Assembly: GCF_025150565.1 (NCBI RefSeq) | Contig: NZ_CP102283.1 | Location: 620,001-684,000, forward strand | From: Granulicatella adiacens ATCC 49175 | Lineage (GTDB): Bacteria > Bacillota > Bacilli > Lactobacillales > Aerococcaceae | Reading direction: 5' to 3' | DNA: 64,000 nucleotides | Part shown: in pieces, positions 28,058 through 37,691 of the stretch | How the letters are laid out: each line of letters starts with the position of its first letter | Numbering within the stretch: position 1 is the stretch's first letter | Position numbers and translations under genes: made by a program | The notes under the pieces: generated by a model | Seen by the model: only the letters and a program-made list of their open reading frames with translations | Database searches by the model: none | What the model was told of the DNA's origin: nothing

Positions 28058-29731
28058 ATGAGTTCAATTAAAATCATCGCACTAGGTGGCGTGAGAGAAA
28101 ACGGTAAAAGTCTATATGCCGTTGAAGTTGAAGAAGACATCTTCGTGCTAGATTGCGGTTTAGTTTATCCGGAAGATGAATTACTAGGGATTGATGTTGT
28201 CATCCCAGACTTCAGTTATTTAGAAGAAAACAAAGAGAGAATTGCAGGGGTGTTTTTAACGCACGGACATGCCGATGCGGTAGGGGCATTACCTTATTTC
28301 TTACAAAATATTGATGCACCCGTTTTTGGTTCAAAATTAACGATTGCATTAGCGAAATACTATGTTGAATCTTCGAAATTAGTGAAAGGATTTAATGACT
28401 ACCACGAAGTTACTGAAAATACAGAAATTGACTTTGCAAGTGCTACGATTAAATTCTTTAAAACAACCCATACGATTCCAGATTCATTGGCGATTGTGAT
28501 TAAAACGAGCGAAGGAAATATCGTATATACAGGGGACTTCAAATTCGATCAAAGTGCTTCAGTGGAATATCAAACGAATTTTGGACGTATTACAGATGTT
28601 GGGGAAGACTATGTTCTTGCTCTATTAAGCGATTCAAGTGATGCGGAAAGTCCTGTTGAAAATGTCAGTGACCGTAAAATTGCTGAAGCGATGTTAGAAA
28701 CTTTCCTAAATGCGCAAGGTCGTATTGTGGTAGCTTGTGTAGCAAGTAATATTTTACGGATTCAACAAGTCATCAATGCAGCATATGAATCTGGACGCAA
28801 AATTTTCCTAACAGGTTCAGAACTGGAAGAAATTGTTAATATCGCATTGAGTCTGAATAAATTAACAGTTCCTGATAAAGAATTGATTATTACTTTCAAT
28901 CAAATGAAAAAATTACCAGATAATGAACTTGTCATTTTAGAAACTGGAAATGCTGGAGAGCCAATTAAAGCTCTTCAAAAAATGGCATTAGGACGTCATC
29001 GTCAGGTAAACTTGCATGAAGGAGATTTAGTGTATATTGCAACGACTCCTTCAGTTGCGATGGAAACTCAAATTGCTCGTACGAAGGATTTAATCTATCG
29101 TGCAGATGCGGAAGTGTTTGAAATGGCAAACAGTAAAAAAGCAAGTGGCCATGCAACTCCTAATGATTTGAAATTAATGATTAACTTGTTGCAACCAACC
29201 TTCTTCATTCCGGTTCAAGGGGAGTATCGTAGTTTATTAGCGCATGCGGAATTAGCGAATGAATTAGGAATTCCATATAAGAACATCTTCATTCCTGGAA
29301 AAGGGGATGTCGTAGAAATTGAAAATGGCCAAATGAATGCTTCTGGTCAAGTAGCAGCAGGAAATGTATTGGTCGACGGAATCGGCGTGGGCGATATTGG
29401 AAATATCGTTCTAAAAGATCGTAAAATTCTATCAGAAGACGGTGTTTTTGTTGCCGTTGTGACGATTTCTAGAAGACTAGGTAAGATTTTGAGTGGCCCT
29501 CAAATTATTTCACGTGGATTCGTATATATGAAAACAAGTGAGGAATTACTAACGGAAGCTCAAAAAATTGTAACAGATGTTGTTGAAGAAAACTTGGCAA
29601 GTGAAGATTTCGAATGGCCAAGATTAAAACAAGAGGTTCGTGATGCTCTTAGCCGTTATCTATTCGATAAAACGAAACGTCGTCCAGTCATTTTACCAAT
29701 GATTATGGAAGCCTCTAATTATAAAAAATAA
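28058..29731 (+). CDS. rnjB: Ribonuclease J2
   Basis: The protein is a beta-CASP metallo-beta-lactamase-fold ribonuclease, 557 aa. The motif that normally reads HxHxDH is His69-Gly-His71-Ala-Asp73-Ala74, so the last His is lost. The late motif normally PVHGEYR is PVQGEYR. The remaining motifs (TTHTIPDS, YTGDFKFDQ, SGHATPNDL) are kept. Loss of these ligands is the hallmark of RNase J2, the weakly active partner of RNase J1 in mRNA decay and 16S processing. This is why I call it rnjB. The gene follows the IS element after about 190 bases, and a ThiT-like gene follows after 20 bases. Confidence 0.9.
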   Translation: MSSIKIIALGGVRENGKSLYAVEVEEDIFVLDCGLVYPEDELLGIDVVIPDFSYLEENKERIAGVFLTHGHADAVGALPYFLQNIDAPVFGSKLTIALAKYYVESSKLVKGFNDYHEVTENTEIDFASATIKFFKTTHTIPDSLAIVIKTSEGNIVYTGDFKFDQSASVEYQTNFGRITDVGEDYVLALLSDSSDAESPVENVSDRKIAEAMLETFLNAQGRIVVACVASNILRIQQVINAAYESGRKIFLTGSELEEIVNIALSLNKLTVPDKELIITFNQMKKLPDNELVILETGNAGEPIKALQKMALGRHRQVNLHEGDLVYIATTPSVAMETQIARTKDLIYRADAEVFEMANSKKASGHATPNDLKLMINLLQPTFFIPVQGEYRSLLAHAELANELGIPYKNIFIPGKGDVVEIENGQMNASGQVAAGNVLVDGIGVGDIGNIVLKDRKILSEDGVFVAVVTISRRLGKILSGPQIISRGFVYMKTSEELLTEAQKIVTDVVEENLASEDFEWPRLKQEVRDALSRYLFDKTKRRPVILPMIMEASNYKK

Positions 29732-29751
29732 CGATTTTTAAGGAGATTAGA

Positions 29752-30357
29752 ATGAATTCAAAAGCAGTAAAAATCTTACTTGAAGTATTAGGAGCTGTTG
29801 TGGTTTCAGTAGCTCTATCCTATATCCCTCAAGAAAGCCTACCTTTCTTTGTGGATTTAGCGATTCTTCCATTAATTTTTGTGTCTCTAAGACAAGGATT
29901 AATTTGGGGAACGATTGCGAGTGTCCTCTTTGGATTACTCCATGTATTCTTACATCCAACAGGAGCAGGATTCCTCGTTGTTTCTCTACATGATTCCTTC
30001 ATGGCCTATGGTTTTGTAGGTCTTTCAGGATTCTTTGCTAGAAACACGGTCCGTACAGCGTTTAATGCGCGTACGTCGTCTACTACATTAAATGTTGTAA
30101 CAGCAAGTTTAATTGCAACTATTGTAAGTTATGGATTCCATGTGATTGCTACTGGAATTGGAGCTCCAACAGTGTTTTCTGCAGAAAAAGTGAGTTTAGC
30201 TCAAGGCGTTTTCGGATTTGGGACGAACTTTTTAGTGACGCTTGCTGTGACTTTACTCATCTTTGTAACACTTATTTACGTAAAAAGAGATGTTTATATT
30301 CCAAAAGGAACTCGCTTCTTATCACGTAGAGAACAATCTCATCTATTAAATGATTAA
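29752..30357 (+). CDS. ECF transporter substrate-binding S component, ThiT-like
   Basis: The 201-aa integral membrane protein has about six helices. Its overall pattern (YIPQESLPFFVDLAILPLIF, SLRQGLIWGTIASVLFGLLH and a GFVGLSGFFAR segment) follows the thiamine S component ThiT/YuaJ. The acidic ligand region that in ThiT reads like LLEYPLAF is here VVSLHDSFMAYGF, so thiamine specificity is doubtful. No TPP riboswitch lies upstream; the gene sits 20 bases after rnjB in one operon. Energy would come from shared ECF ATPases encoded elsewhere. Confidence 0.72.
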   Translation: MNSKAVKILLEVLGAVVVSVALSYIPQESLPFFVDLAILPLIFVSLRQGLIWGTIASVLFGLLHVFLHPTGAGFLVVSLHDSFMAYGFVGLSGFFARNTVRTAFNARTSSTTLNVVTASLIATIVSYGFHVIATGIGAPTVFSAEKVSLAQGVFGFGTNFLVTLAVTLLIFVTLIYVKRDVYIPKGTRFLSRREQSHLLND

Positions 30358-30365
30358 TTAAAAAT

Positions 30366-30396
30366 AAAAAGGCCTTGATTCGTCGTGGTCTTTTTT
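30366..30396 (+). terminator. Intrinsic terminator after ThiT-like gene
   Basis: AAAAAGGCC (30366-30374) pairs with GGTCTTTTT (30387-30395), with one G-T pair, and T follows. Confidence 0.75.
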
Positions 30397-30420
30397 ATTT
30401 AAATAAAGAAAGGAGAGCGT

Positions 30421-31881
30421 ATGGAATTTATTACTTCATTCCTTTACCTCATCATTCTTGCGAATACGATTGTGGCAGTCATCACAGTGTTTAGGGAGCC
30501 CAGAGAAATTGCGGCTACTTGGGGCTGGCTTATTGTGCTTATCATGCTACCGATTATTGGATTTATTATCTATTTCTTTTTTGGAAGAAGAATTCGGAAA
30601 AAACGGATTTTTAATATGAAATCTCAAGAAACAGTTGGCCTTCAAGAATTGGTCGAACAGCAACAAAGAGATTTAGAAAGAACCAAAGAAAAAATAGGTG
30701 CTCCCAAGTTTCGTTTTAAAAATGAATATCAAGAAGATTTAGCTTCCTTCTTTTTAGAAACCGATGATGCCATTATTACAGAAAACAATGAAGTGACTCT
30801 GTACGTGTCAGGAGAAGATAAATTTGCTCAGTTAAAGGCAGATATCGAGCAGGCTCAACATCATATTCACCTCCAATATTATATTTTTAATGATGATACG
30901 ATTGGACATGAAATTATGGATCTTCTAATTGAAAAAGCACGAGAAGGAATCGAAGTGCTCGTCATTTATGATGCCCTAGGAGCTCGTACAACTAGACAGG
31001 GATTTTGGAAAAAACTGCATGAGGCTGGCGGTCATACGGTTGCCTTCTTTGGATATTCGTTAGGCTTTATTAACTGGCGTATCAATTACCGAAACCACCG
31101 TAAAATTGTTGTGATTGATGGAAAAATCGGGTATGTAGGTGGGTTTAATATCGGAGATGAATATCTAGGAAAAGGAAAACTTGGGTACTGGAGAGATACG
31201 CACTTACGAATTGTGGGGGATGCTGTATATTCGCTACAATCACGATTTTTCATCGACTGGAATGCTGCCGTACATGAAGACAAACGAAGAGAGTTCTTTC
31301 CTGAATATTTCCCCGTGATAGAGTCAATGGGGCAAAATACGATTCAAGTCGTCTCAACAGGTCCAGATGCTAGTTTACAAAAGATTAAACTAGGACTTAT
31401 TAAGATGATTTCCATGGCAAAAAAATCTGTGTGGATTCAAACCCCTTACTTCATTCCAGATGAAAGCGTTCAGGAAGCTTTATCGATTGCAGCCTTGTCT
31501 GGAGTGGATGTTCGCATTATGATTCCAAGTAAACCAGATTATCCAATTGTTTACCGTGCAACAGAATTTTATGCTTCTCAAATTATTCAATCCGGAGTAA
31601 AGGTCTATGTATACCAAAATGGATTTTTACATGCCAAAACAATGATCGTAGACGGCGAACTAGTGACAGTTGGAACTTCTAATTTTGATATGAGAAGTTT
31701 CCGATTGAATTTTGAAGTCAATGCGTTTATTTATAATGAAGAAGTCGCTAGACAAGTAGAAACAGACTTTCTAAAAGACTTACATAATTGTACAATTGCG
31801 ACTAAAGACTATTTTGATAAACAATCCCGATGGAAAAAATTCAAACAAAAATTTGCTCGCTTATTCGCCCCGATTTTATAA
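30421..31881 (+). CDS. cls: Cardiolipin synthase
   Basis: The enzyme condenses two phosphatidylglycerols to cardiolipin at the membrane. Two N-terminal membrane helices (FLYLIILANTIVAVITVF and WGWLIVLIMLPIIGFIIYFF) precede two phospholipase D motifs, NHRKIVVIDGKIGYVGGFN and HAKTMIVDGELVTVGTSNFD, each with the H-x-K-x4-D catalytic set. The length of 486 aa is standard. The start follows AAAGGAGAG. Directly after the stop come tandem 120-bp repeats and then the disrupted terminator. Confidence 0.95.
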   Translation: MEFITSFLYLIILANTIVAVITVFREPREIAATWGWLIVLIMLPIIGFIIYFFFGRRIRKKRIFNMKSQETVGLQELVEQQQRDLERTKEKIGAPKFRFKNEYQEDLASFFLETDDAIITENNEVTLYVSGEDKFAQLKADIEQAQHHIHLQYYIFNDDTIGHEIMDLLIEKAREGIEVLVIYDALGARTTRQGFWKKLHEAGGHTVAFFGYSLGFINWRINYRNHRKIVVIDGKIGYVGGFNIGDEYLGKGKLGYWRDTHLRIVGDAVYSLQSRFFIDWNAAVHEDKRREFFPEYFPVIESMGQNTIQVVSTGPDASLQKIKLGLIKMISMAKKSVWIQTPYFIPDESVQEALSIAALSGVDVRIMIPSKPDYPIVYRATEFYASQIIQSGVKVYVYQNGFLHAKTMIVDGELVTVGTSNFDMRSFRLNFEVNAFIYNEEVARQVETDFLKDLHNCTIATKDYFDKQSRWKKFKQKFARLFAPIL

Positions 31882-32143
31882 AAGGATACGAGGCATCGCG
31901 CTCAGAAATGGACCGTTGGACCGGAATACCGTAAGCGGCTGAAACAGCCGAGCGGATATTTCGGGAAACGCACGCCATTTCTGCGATGACGAGTTCAACT
32001 CAAGGATACGTGGGCGAACGCTCAGGACTGAAACACTGGACCGAAGCGACGTAAGGAACGTGAAACGTTCAGCGTACGGTTCGGGAAGTGGACGCCGTTT
32101 CTGCTTTTTCAAGTTCAACTAAAGGATACGAGGTATCGCGCCT
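31881..32143 (+). repeat. Tandem 120-bp structured repeat, two units plus a partial third
   Basis: Unit 1 (31881-32000) and unit 2 (32001-32120) align without gaps and share blocks such as AAGGATACG, GCTCAG, TTGGACCG or CTGGACCG, TTCGGGAA, ACGCC and AGTTCAACT. A third unit starts at 32121 and loses similarity after about 23 bases. Each unit can fold into a stem with an inner GAAA-type hairpin. The inner stem is CGGCTG/CAGCCG in unit 1 and GAACGT/ACGTTC in unit 2, so pairing is kept while bases differ. No coding potential is credible. It could be a structured RNA or a REP-like element. Confidence 0.8.
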
Positions 32144-32180
32144 AAAAATCAGACTTTTAAAAGCTTTGCAATATCGAATA

Positions 32181-32199
32181 AAAAAGGAACTCACAGTGT
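32181..32199 (+). terminator. Left arm of terminator split by IS copy 2
   Basis: AAAAAGGAACTCACA (32181-32195) is the left arm of a hairpin whose right arm, TGTGAGTTCCTTTTT, lies at 33672-33686 beyond the insertion sequence. Removing the element and one copy of the TGT duplication restores a 15-bp perfect stem with a 5-base loop. It probably ended cls transcription. Confidence 0.85.
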
Positions 32200-32234
32200 T
32201 GATATGTACCCAGAATCCTGGACACATTTTTAAA

Positions 32235-33035
32235 TTAAGCTGAACACATGGATGTTTCCCTGTATAGAACAGGGGGCATCCATTTTGTTTTTTCTTGAAT
32301 TCTTTTGTTATTGTAATAATCTATATATTCTTCCACAGCCGTTTGAAATTCCTTAAAGGTAGAATATTCCATTTCAAAACCGTAGAACATTTCGTTCTTC
32401 ATTCTGGCGAAAAACGTTTCTATAATGCAATTATCATAACAATTTCCTTTTCGGGACATTGATTGAATAATCCCTCGTTCATTTAATGATCTTTGGTAAA
32501 ATGCGTGTTGATATTGCCAACCTTGATCAGAATGGAGAATCAATCCATTAACATCAGGGAATTTTTTGAAAGCTCTATTTAGCATCCTTTGAATCTGTTC
32601 TAAGTCGGGGCTTAGAGAAAGATCATAGGAGATTATTTCATTAGTAGACATATCTAAGATTGGAGAAAAGAAACATTTTCCCCAAGAAAAAGTGAATTGA
32701 GATACATCTGTACTCCATTTTTGAAGAGGCCTTTTGGCCACAAAATCTCTGTTAATAATATTATCAGCAACTTTTCCAACACTACCACGATAAGAATGGT
32801 ATTTTTGTTTAGGGCGTTTTCCAAACAAATCATTTATATGCATCAGACGTTGAATTCTTTTATGATTAACAACGTAACCTCTACGACGAAGTTCTTGGTA
32901 AATTCTTCTAACACCATATCTACCTTTATTTTCATGAAAGATTGTTTGGATTTCCAATAATAAATCCCCATTCTTTTCAGCCACAGCATCTACTTTATTT
33001 AATTCAAAATAATAAGTAGATTTAGCCATTTTCAT
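32235..33035 (-). CDS. IS3-family transposase OrfB, copy 2
   Basis: The protein is identical to the copy 1 OrfB, with the DDE residues in WSTDVSQFTF, LILHSDQGWQY and CIIETFFARMKNE. It is probably expressed mainly as the OrfAB fusion through the A7 site at 33146-33152. Confidence 0.94.
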   Translation of the reverse strand: MKMAKSTYYFELNKVDAVAEKNGDLLLEIQTIFHENKGRYGVRRIYQELRRRGYVVNHKRIQRLMHINDLFGKRPKQKYHSYRGSVGKVADNIINRDFVAKRPLQKWSTDVSQFTFSWGKCFFSPILDMSTNEIISYDLSLSPDLEQIQRMLNRAFKKFPDVNGLILHSDQGWQYQHAFYQRSLNERGIIQSMSRKGNCYDNCIIETFFARMKNEMFYGFEMEYSTFKEFQTAVEEYIDYYNNKRIQEKTKWMPPVLYRETSMCSA

Positions 33036-33064
33036 CGCTTTAAGAAGATATTTTAGTTGGTATC

Positions 33065-33619
33065 CTACTTCTCGAAGTTCCTTGATGATCGCTGCTTTCG
33101 CGCCTTGAGAAGCGCAGCTTCCTGTTCTTTTCTCAAGGCTCTCAGTTTTTTTATAACAGCAATTTCAGCTTCTAAATATGCATTTCGCTCACGTAATCGA
33201 ACTAATTCTTCTCGTTCGGATTCTGAAAGGTTACCAGTCACAGCCTTTTTATTCATAATAAGCTCCTTAGATAATGCTTGTCTACGTTTCTCATTCTTTA
33301 GACCATTATATCCATAAGTTAGGTACTTGTGAACCCAAGAACTTAATAATCCGCGACTAATTCCTGCTGGAAAAGAAACCTCTGAAAGAGTCTTCCCGTT
33401 TAAAACCTGTAGAATAAATGTCAATTTTTCTTCTGCTGTCCATTTTCTTTGCCTTTTAACGCGCTCTAATCCTTTAGGTCCGTGAATTTTTTCAATTTTA
33501 TCCCAATCCAGTATTTTTCTTTGGAAACTTCTTTTCATAACTTTTTCAGGCGTTTCGGCCCATATTCCTTGTCGATATAATTCTACACATTTCATTTTGA
33601 ATTCAAATGAGTAACGCAT
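33065..33619 (-). CDS. IS3-family OrfA, copy 2
   Basis: The protein is identical to OrfA of copy 1; a single C-to-T change at 33530 relative to copy 1 turns an AGG into AGA, both Arg. The helix-turn-helix segments and coiled coil are intact, and the frameshift run of seven A on the minus strand is conserved. Confidence 0.92.
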   Translation of the reverse strand: MRYSFEFKMKCVELYRQGIWAETPEKVMKRSFQRKILDWDKIEKIHGPKGLERVKRQRKWTAEEKLTFILQVLNGKTLSEVSFPAGISRGLLSSWVHKYLTYGYNGLKNEKRRQALSKELIMNKKAVTGNLSESEREELVRLRERNAYLEAEIAVIKKLRALRKEQEAALLKARKQRSSRNFEK

Positions 33620-33670
33620 AATAAATACCCCCTTTACTGGTTTGTCCAGTAAAGGGGGTACATATCATGT

Positions 33671-33686
33671 TTGTGAGTTCCTTTTT
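33671..33686 (+). terminator. Right arm of terminator split by IS copy 2
   Basis: TGTGAGTTCCTTTTT (33672-33686) is the complement of the arm at 32181-32195, 1.47 kb away. Left alone it cannot form the terminator. Confidence 0.85.
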
Positions 33687-33703
33687 CAGTTTAACTGAAG
33701 TAG

Positions 33704-33727
33704 AAAAATACCATATATGGTATTTTT
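33704..33727 (-). terminator. Terminator of the YolD-like gene
   Basis: AAAAATACCA (33704-33713) and TGGTATTTTT (33718-33727) with a TATA centre make a perfect 24-bp palindrome, one base from the stop of the minus-strand gene. It would limit read-through from that gene into IS copy 2. Confidence 0.75.
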
Positions 33728-33728
33728 G

Positions 33729-34073
33729 TTAATCGATTTCCATGCAAGCAACGATTTGTTCTACATTGAGAATATGGGTAATCCCAGTTTCTTGCTCTAA
33801 GAAAACAAAGTGATTATTCATTTGGATAGGACTTTTAATCAATCCGTTTTTAGTAAAAGTAATCAAATTCCCAGCATTGTCATATTTTTCGAAGTGAAGA
33901 ACAATCGGTGTCTTAAAATAATAACTATGGTGAATTTGTTCCACTACATCAATCAGTGGCATGATAGTTGGTTTAAAGAAAATATCTCGTTCTTCATATT
34001 CTTCTTCAGAAACGTGTAATTTGTTTAACAATGGTTTGATAAATGATGTGAATGGTGTTTTGCGTTGTTCCAT
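33729..34073 (-). CDS. YolD-like protein, SOS-controlled
   Basis: The 114-aa protein has the YolD-like layout: an N-terminal region with KPTIMPLIDVVEQIHHSYYF, a strand-rich middle (PIVLHFEKYDNAGNLITFT) and an ending of HILNVEQIVACMEID. YolD-like proteins are usually encoded beside SOS DNA polymerases of the Y family. No such polymerase is in this window. Assignment is moderate because the family is divergent. The promoter carries two LexA boxes, which fits the family. The ribosome site GGAGG overlaps the second box, and its own terminator follows. Confidence 0.65.
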   Translation of the reverse strand: MEQRKTPFTSFIKPLLNKLHVSEEEYEERDIFFKPTIMPLIDVVEQIHHSYYFKTPIVLHFEKYDNAGNLITFTKNGLIKSPIQMNNHFVFLEQETGITHILNVEQIVACMEID

Positions 34074-34085
34074 TTTCGATACCTC

Positions 34086-34135
34086 CGAACATTTGTTTGC
34101 ATATTTATTATACGAACAAATGTTCTAAAAAGCAA
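34086..34135 (-). promoter_or_regulatory. SOS promoter with two LexA boxes
   Basis: On the minus strand a promoter reads TTGCTT (34135-34130), a 17-bp spacer and TATAAT (34112-34107). The spacer contains a LexA box, given in plus-strand letters as CGAACAAATGTTCT (34113-34126). A second box, CGAACATTTGTTTG (34086-34099), lies between the -10 and the ribosome site. Both fit the Gram-positive pattern CGAAC-N4-GTTYG with at most one or two deviations. Repression by LexA and induction by DNA damage are expected. Confidence 0.8.
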
Positions 34136-34222
34136 TAGAAAAGAAAAAATTTTCAAAAAAAAGATGTGTTTCTTCCTATTTATAAAGTTTCATTTTGCCC
34201 GAGAATACTGGTAAATTATCGT

Positions 34223-34251
34223 TTGATACCTAGCAAAAGAAAGTTTATAAT
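34223..34251 (+). promoter_or_regulatory. Promoter of the ntp ATPase operon
   Basis: TTGATA (34223-34228), a 17-bp spacer and TATAAT (34246-34251) lie 52 bases before ntpF. A small ATTCGT-GAAA-ACGAAT hairpin (34272-34287) lies between the promoter and the ribosome site and may stabilise the message. Confidence 0.78.
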
Positions 34252-34303
34252 GGAAAGGAAAGCATTTTACTATTCGTGAAAACGAATGGATTGGAGGTGT
34301 CAC

Positions 34304-34616
34304 ATGAGTCAGGAGATTCTAAATTCTGTTTTAGCGATTGAATCTGAAGCGAAAGCGTTGAAGGAAAAATTCGACGAAAAGCTTTCTGAAACGAAAGCAG
34401 CAACAGATCAAAGAGTGAATGAAGCAAAATCGAATATGGAACAATCGTTAGAAGTTTACGCTAAGGAGTTGAAAGAAAAAAATCAACAAAAGAGAGTGGC
34501 TTTTGAAGCGAAAGTGAAAGAGGAAGAAAAAGCAGAAATTCATGCGTTAACGGAACGTTTCAATAATCTGAAGCAGGATTTAGTTCAGGATACTGTGAAG
34601 GAGGTGTTGAAGAGAT

Positions 34617-34630
<14 letters not shown>
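34304..34630 (+). CDS. ntpF: V-type ATPase peripheral stalk subunit NtpF (G/H-type)
   Basis: This 108-aa, almost entirely helical protein is rich in Lys, Glu and Ala (SLEVYAKELKEKNQQKRVAF). It would form the peripheral stalk heterodimer with NtpE. The first position in the Enterococcus-type ntpFIKECGABD order supports this call. The frame is open from 34286, but GGAGGTG (34293-34299) sets the ATG at 34304. It overlaps the start of ntpI by 14 bases. Confidence 0.85.
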
Positions 34631-37081
<2,451 letters not shown>

Positions 37082-37095
37082 GAGGAGGGGTATTC

Positions 37096-37680
37096 TTGAA
37101 AGATTTAGAGCAACTAAAACAACTTATTCTAGCGGATTTAGAAAAAGAATCAAAGCAGCGAATTGAGGTTGCTACTAAAGAACAAGAAGAACGTATCAAT
37201 CAAATGAATGCACAATATTCGCAACAAGAAATGGCGAAGAAAACTGCATTAAAACAAGAAGCAAAATCACAATACGAAAAAGAGCAACAGACTATTTTGA
37301 ACGCAAGTAAAAAAGAAGTCTTGCGCATTAAACGTGAACTTCTTGAGAGTGTATTTGAGGACGTTCTACAAGTAATGTCTACCTGGAGCGGGGAAACATT
37401 ACGTCTCTTTATCGAGTCAGCTATTCGCAAATTACCAAAACAACAACAAACAACACTTACTTTTGGTGAGGAAACTGTTTCTCGTTTGAGCGAGGAAGAC
37501 AAAACTGCGTTAACTTCGCAATTTAATTTCGTTCACATCGACGCAGCCACTCTTCCAAAGAAAGCAGGATTTGTGTTGAAACAAGAAGGTATCGAATATA
37601 ACTATTTATTCGAAGCATTAATTGAAGATTTAAAAGAAGAATATTCACCTATCTTAGCTAGAAAAGCATTCATTGGGTAA
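37096..37680 (+). CDS. ntpE: V-type ATPase peripheral stalk subunit E
   Basis: The 194-aa protein has a long N-terminal helix (residues about 5-95, rich in Lys, Glu and Gln) and a globular C-terminal domain (about 105-194, ending EYSPILARKAFIG). This is the E-type stalk architecture, pairing with NtpF. The start is TTG with a GAGGAGGGG ribosome site. It lies 14 bases after ntpK. Confidence 0.9.
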   Translation: MKDLEQLKQLILADLEKESKQRIEVATKEQEERINQMNAQYSQQEMAKKTALKQEAKSQYEKEQQTILNASKKEVLRIKRELLESVFEDVLQVMSTWSGETLRLFIESAIRKLPKQQQTTLTFGEETVSRLSEEDKTALTSQFNFVHIDAATLPKKAGFVLKQEGIEYNYLFEALIEDLKEEYSPILARKAFIG

Positions 37681-37691
37681 GGAGGGATGGA

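Larger units (their letters stand above)
32200..33667 (-). mobile_element. IS3-family insertion sequence, copy 2 (1468 bp)
   Basis: The ends are the same 12-bp inverted repeats as copy 1 (TGATATGTACCC at 32200-32211, GGGTACATATCA at 33656-33667). A TGT on each side fits a 3-bp target duplication. The element lies in the loop of an intrinsic terminator. It has the same orientation as copy 1, so the pair forms direct repeats that bracket 28-32 kb. The near-identity shows that one copy arose very recently. Confidence 0.95.

Noticed and set aside
31876-32118. 80-codon minus-strand frame over the 120-bp repeats
   Set aside because: The repeats show structure-type covariation, the frame has no ribosome site, and it overlaps the cls end.
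31881-32143. CRISPR array
   Set aside because: The units are 120 bp, contiguous, diverged and without unique spacers; no cas genes are near.
26401-33667. Composite transposon carrying rnjB, a ThiT-like gene and cls
   Set aside because: The enclosed genes are ordinary chromosomal genes, each IS has its own short target-site duplication, and no shared outer duplication supports transposition as one unit.
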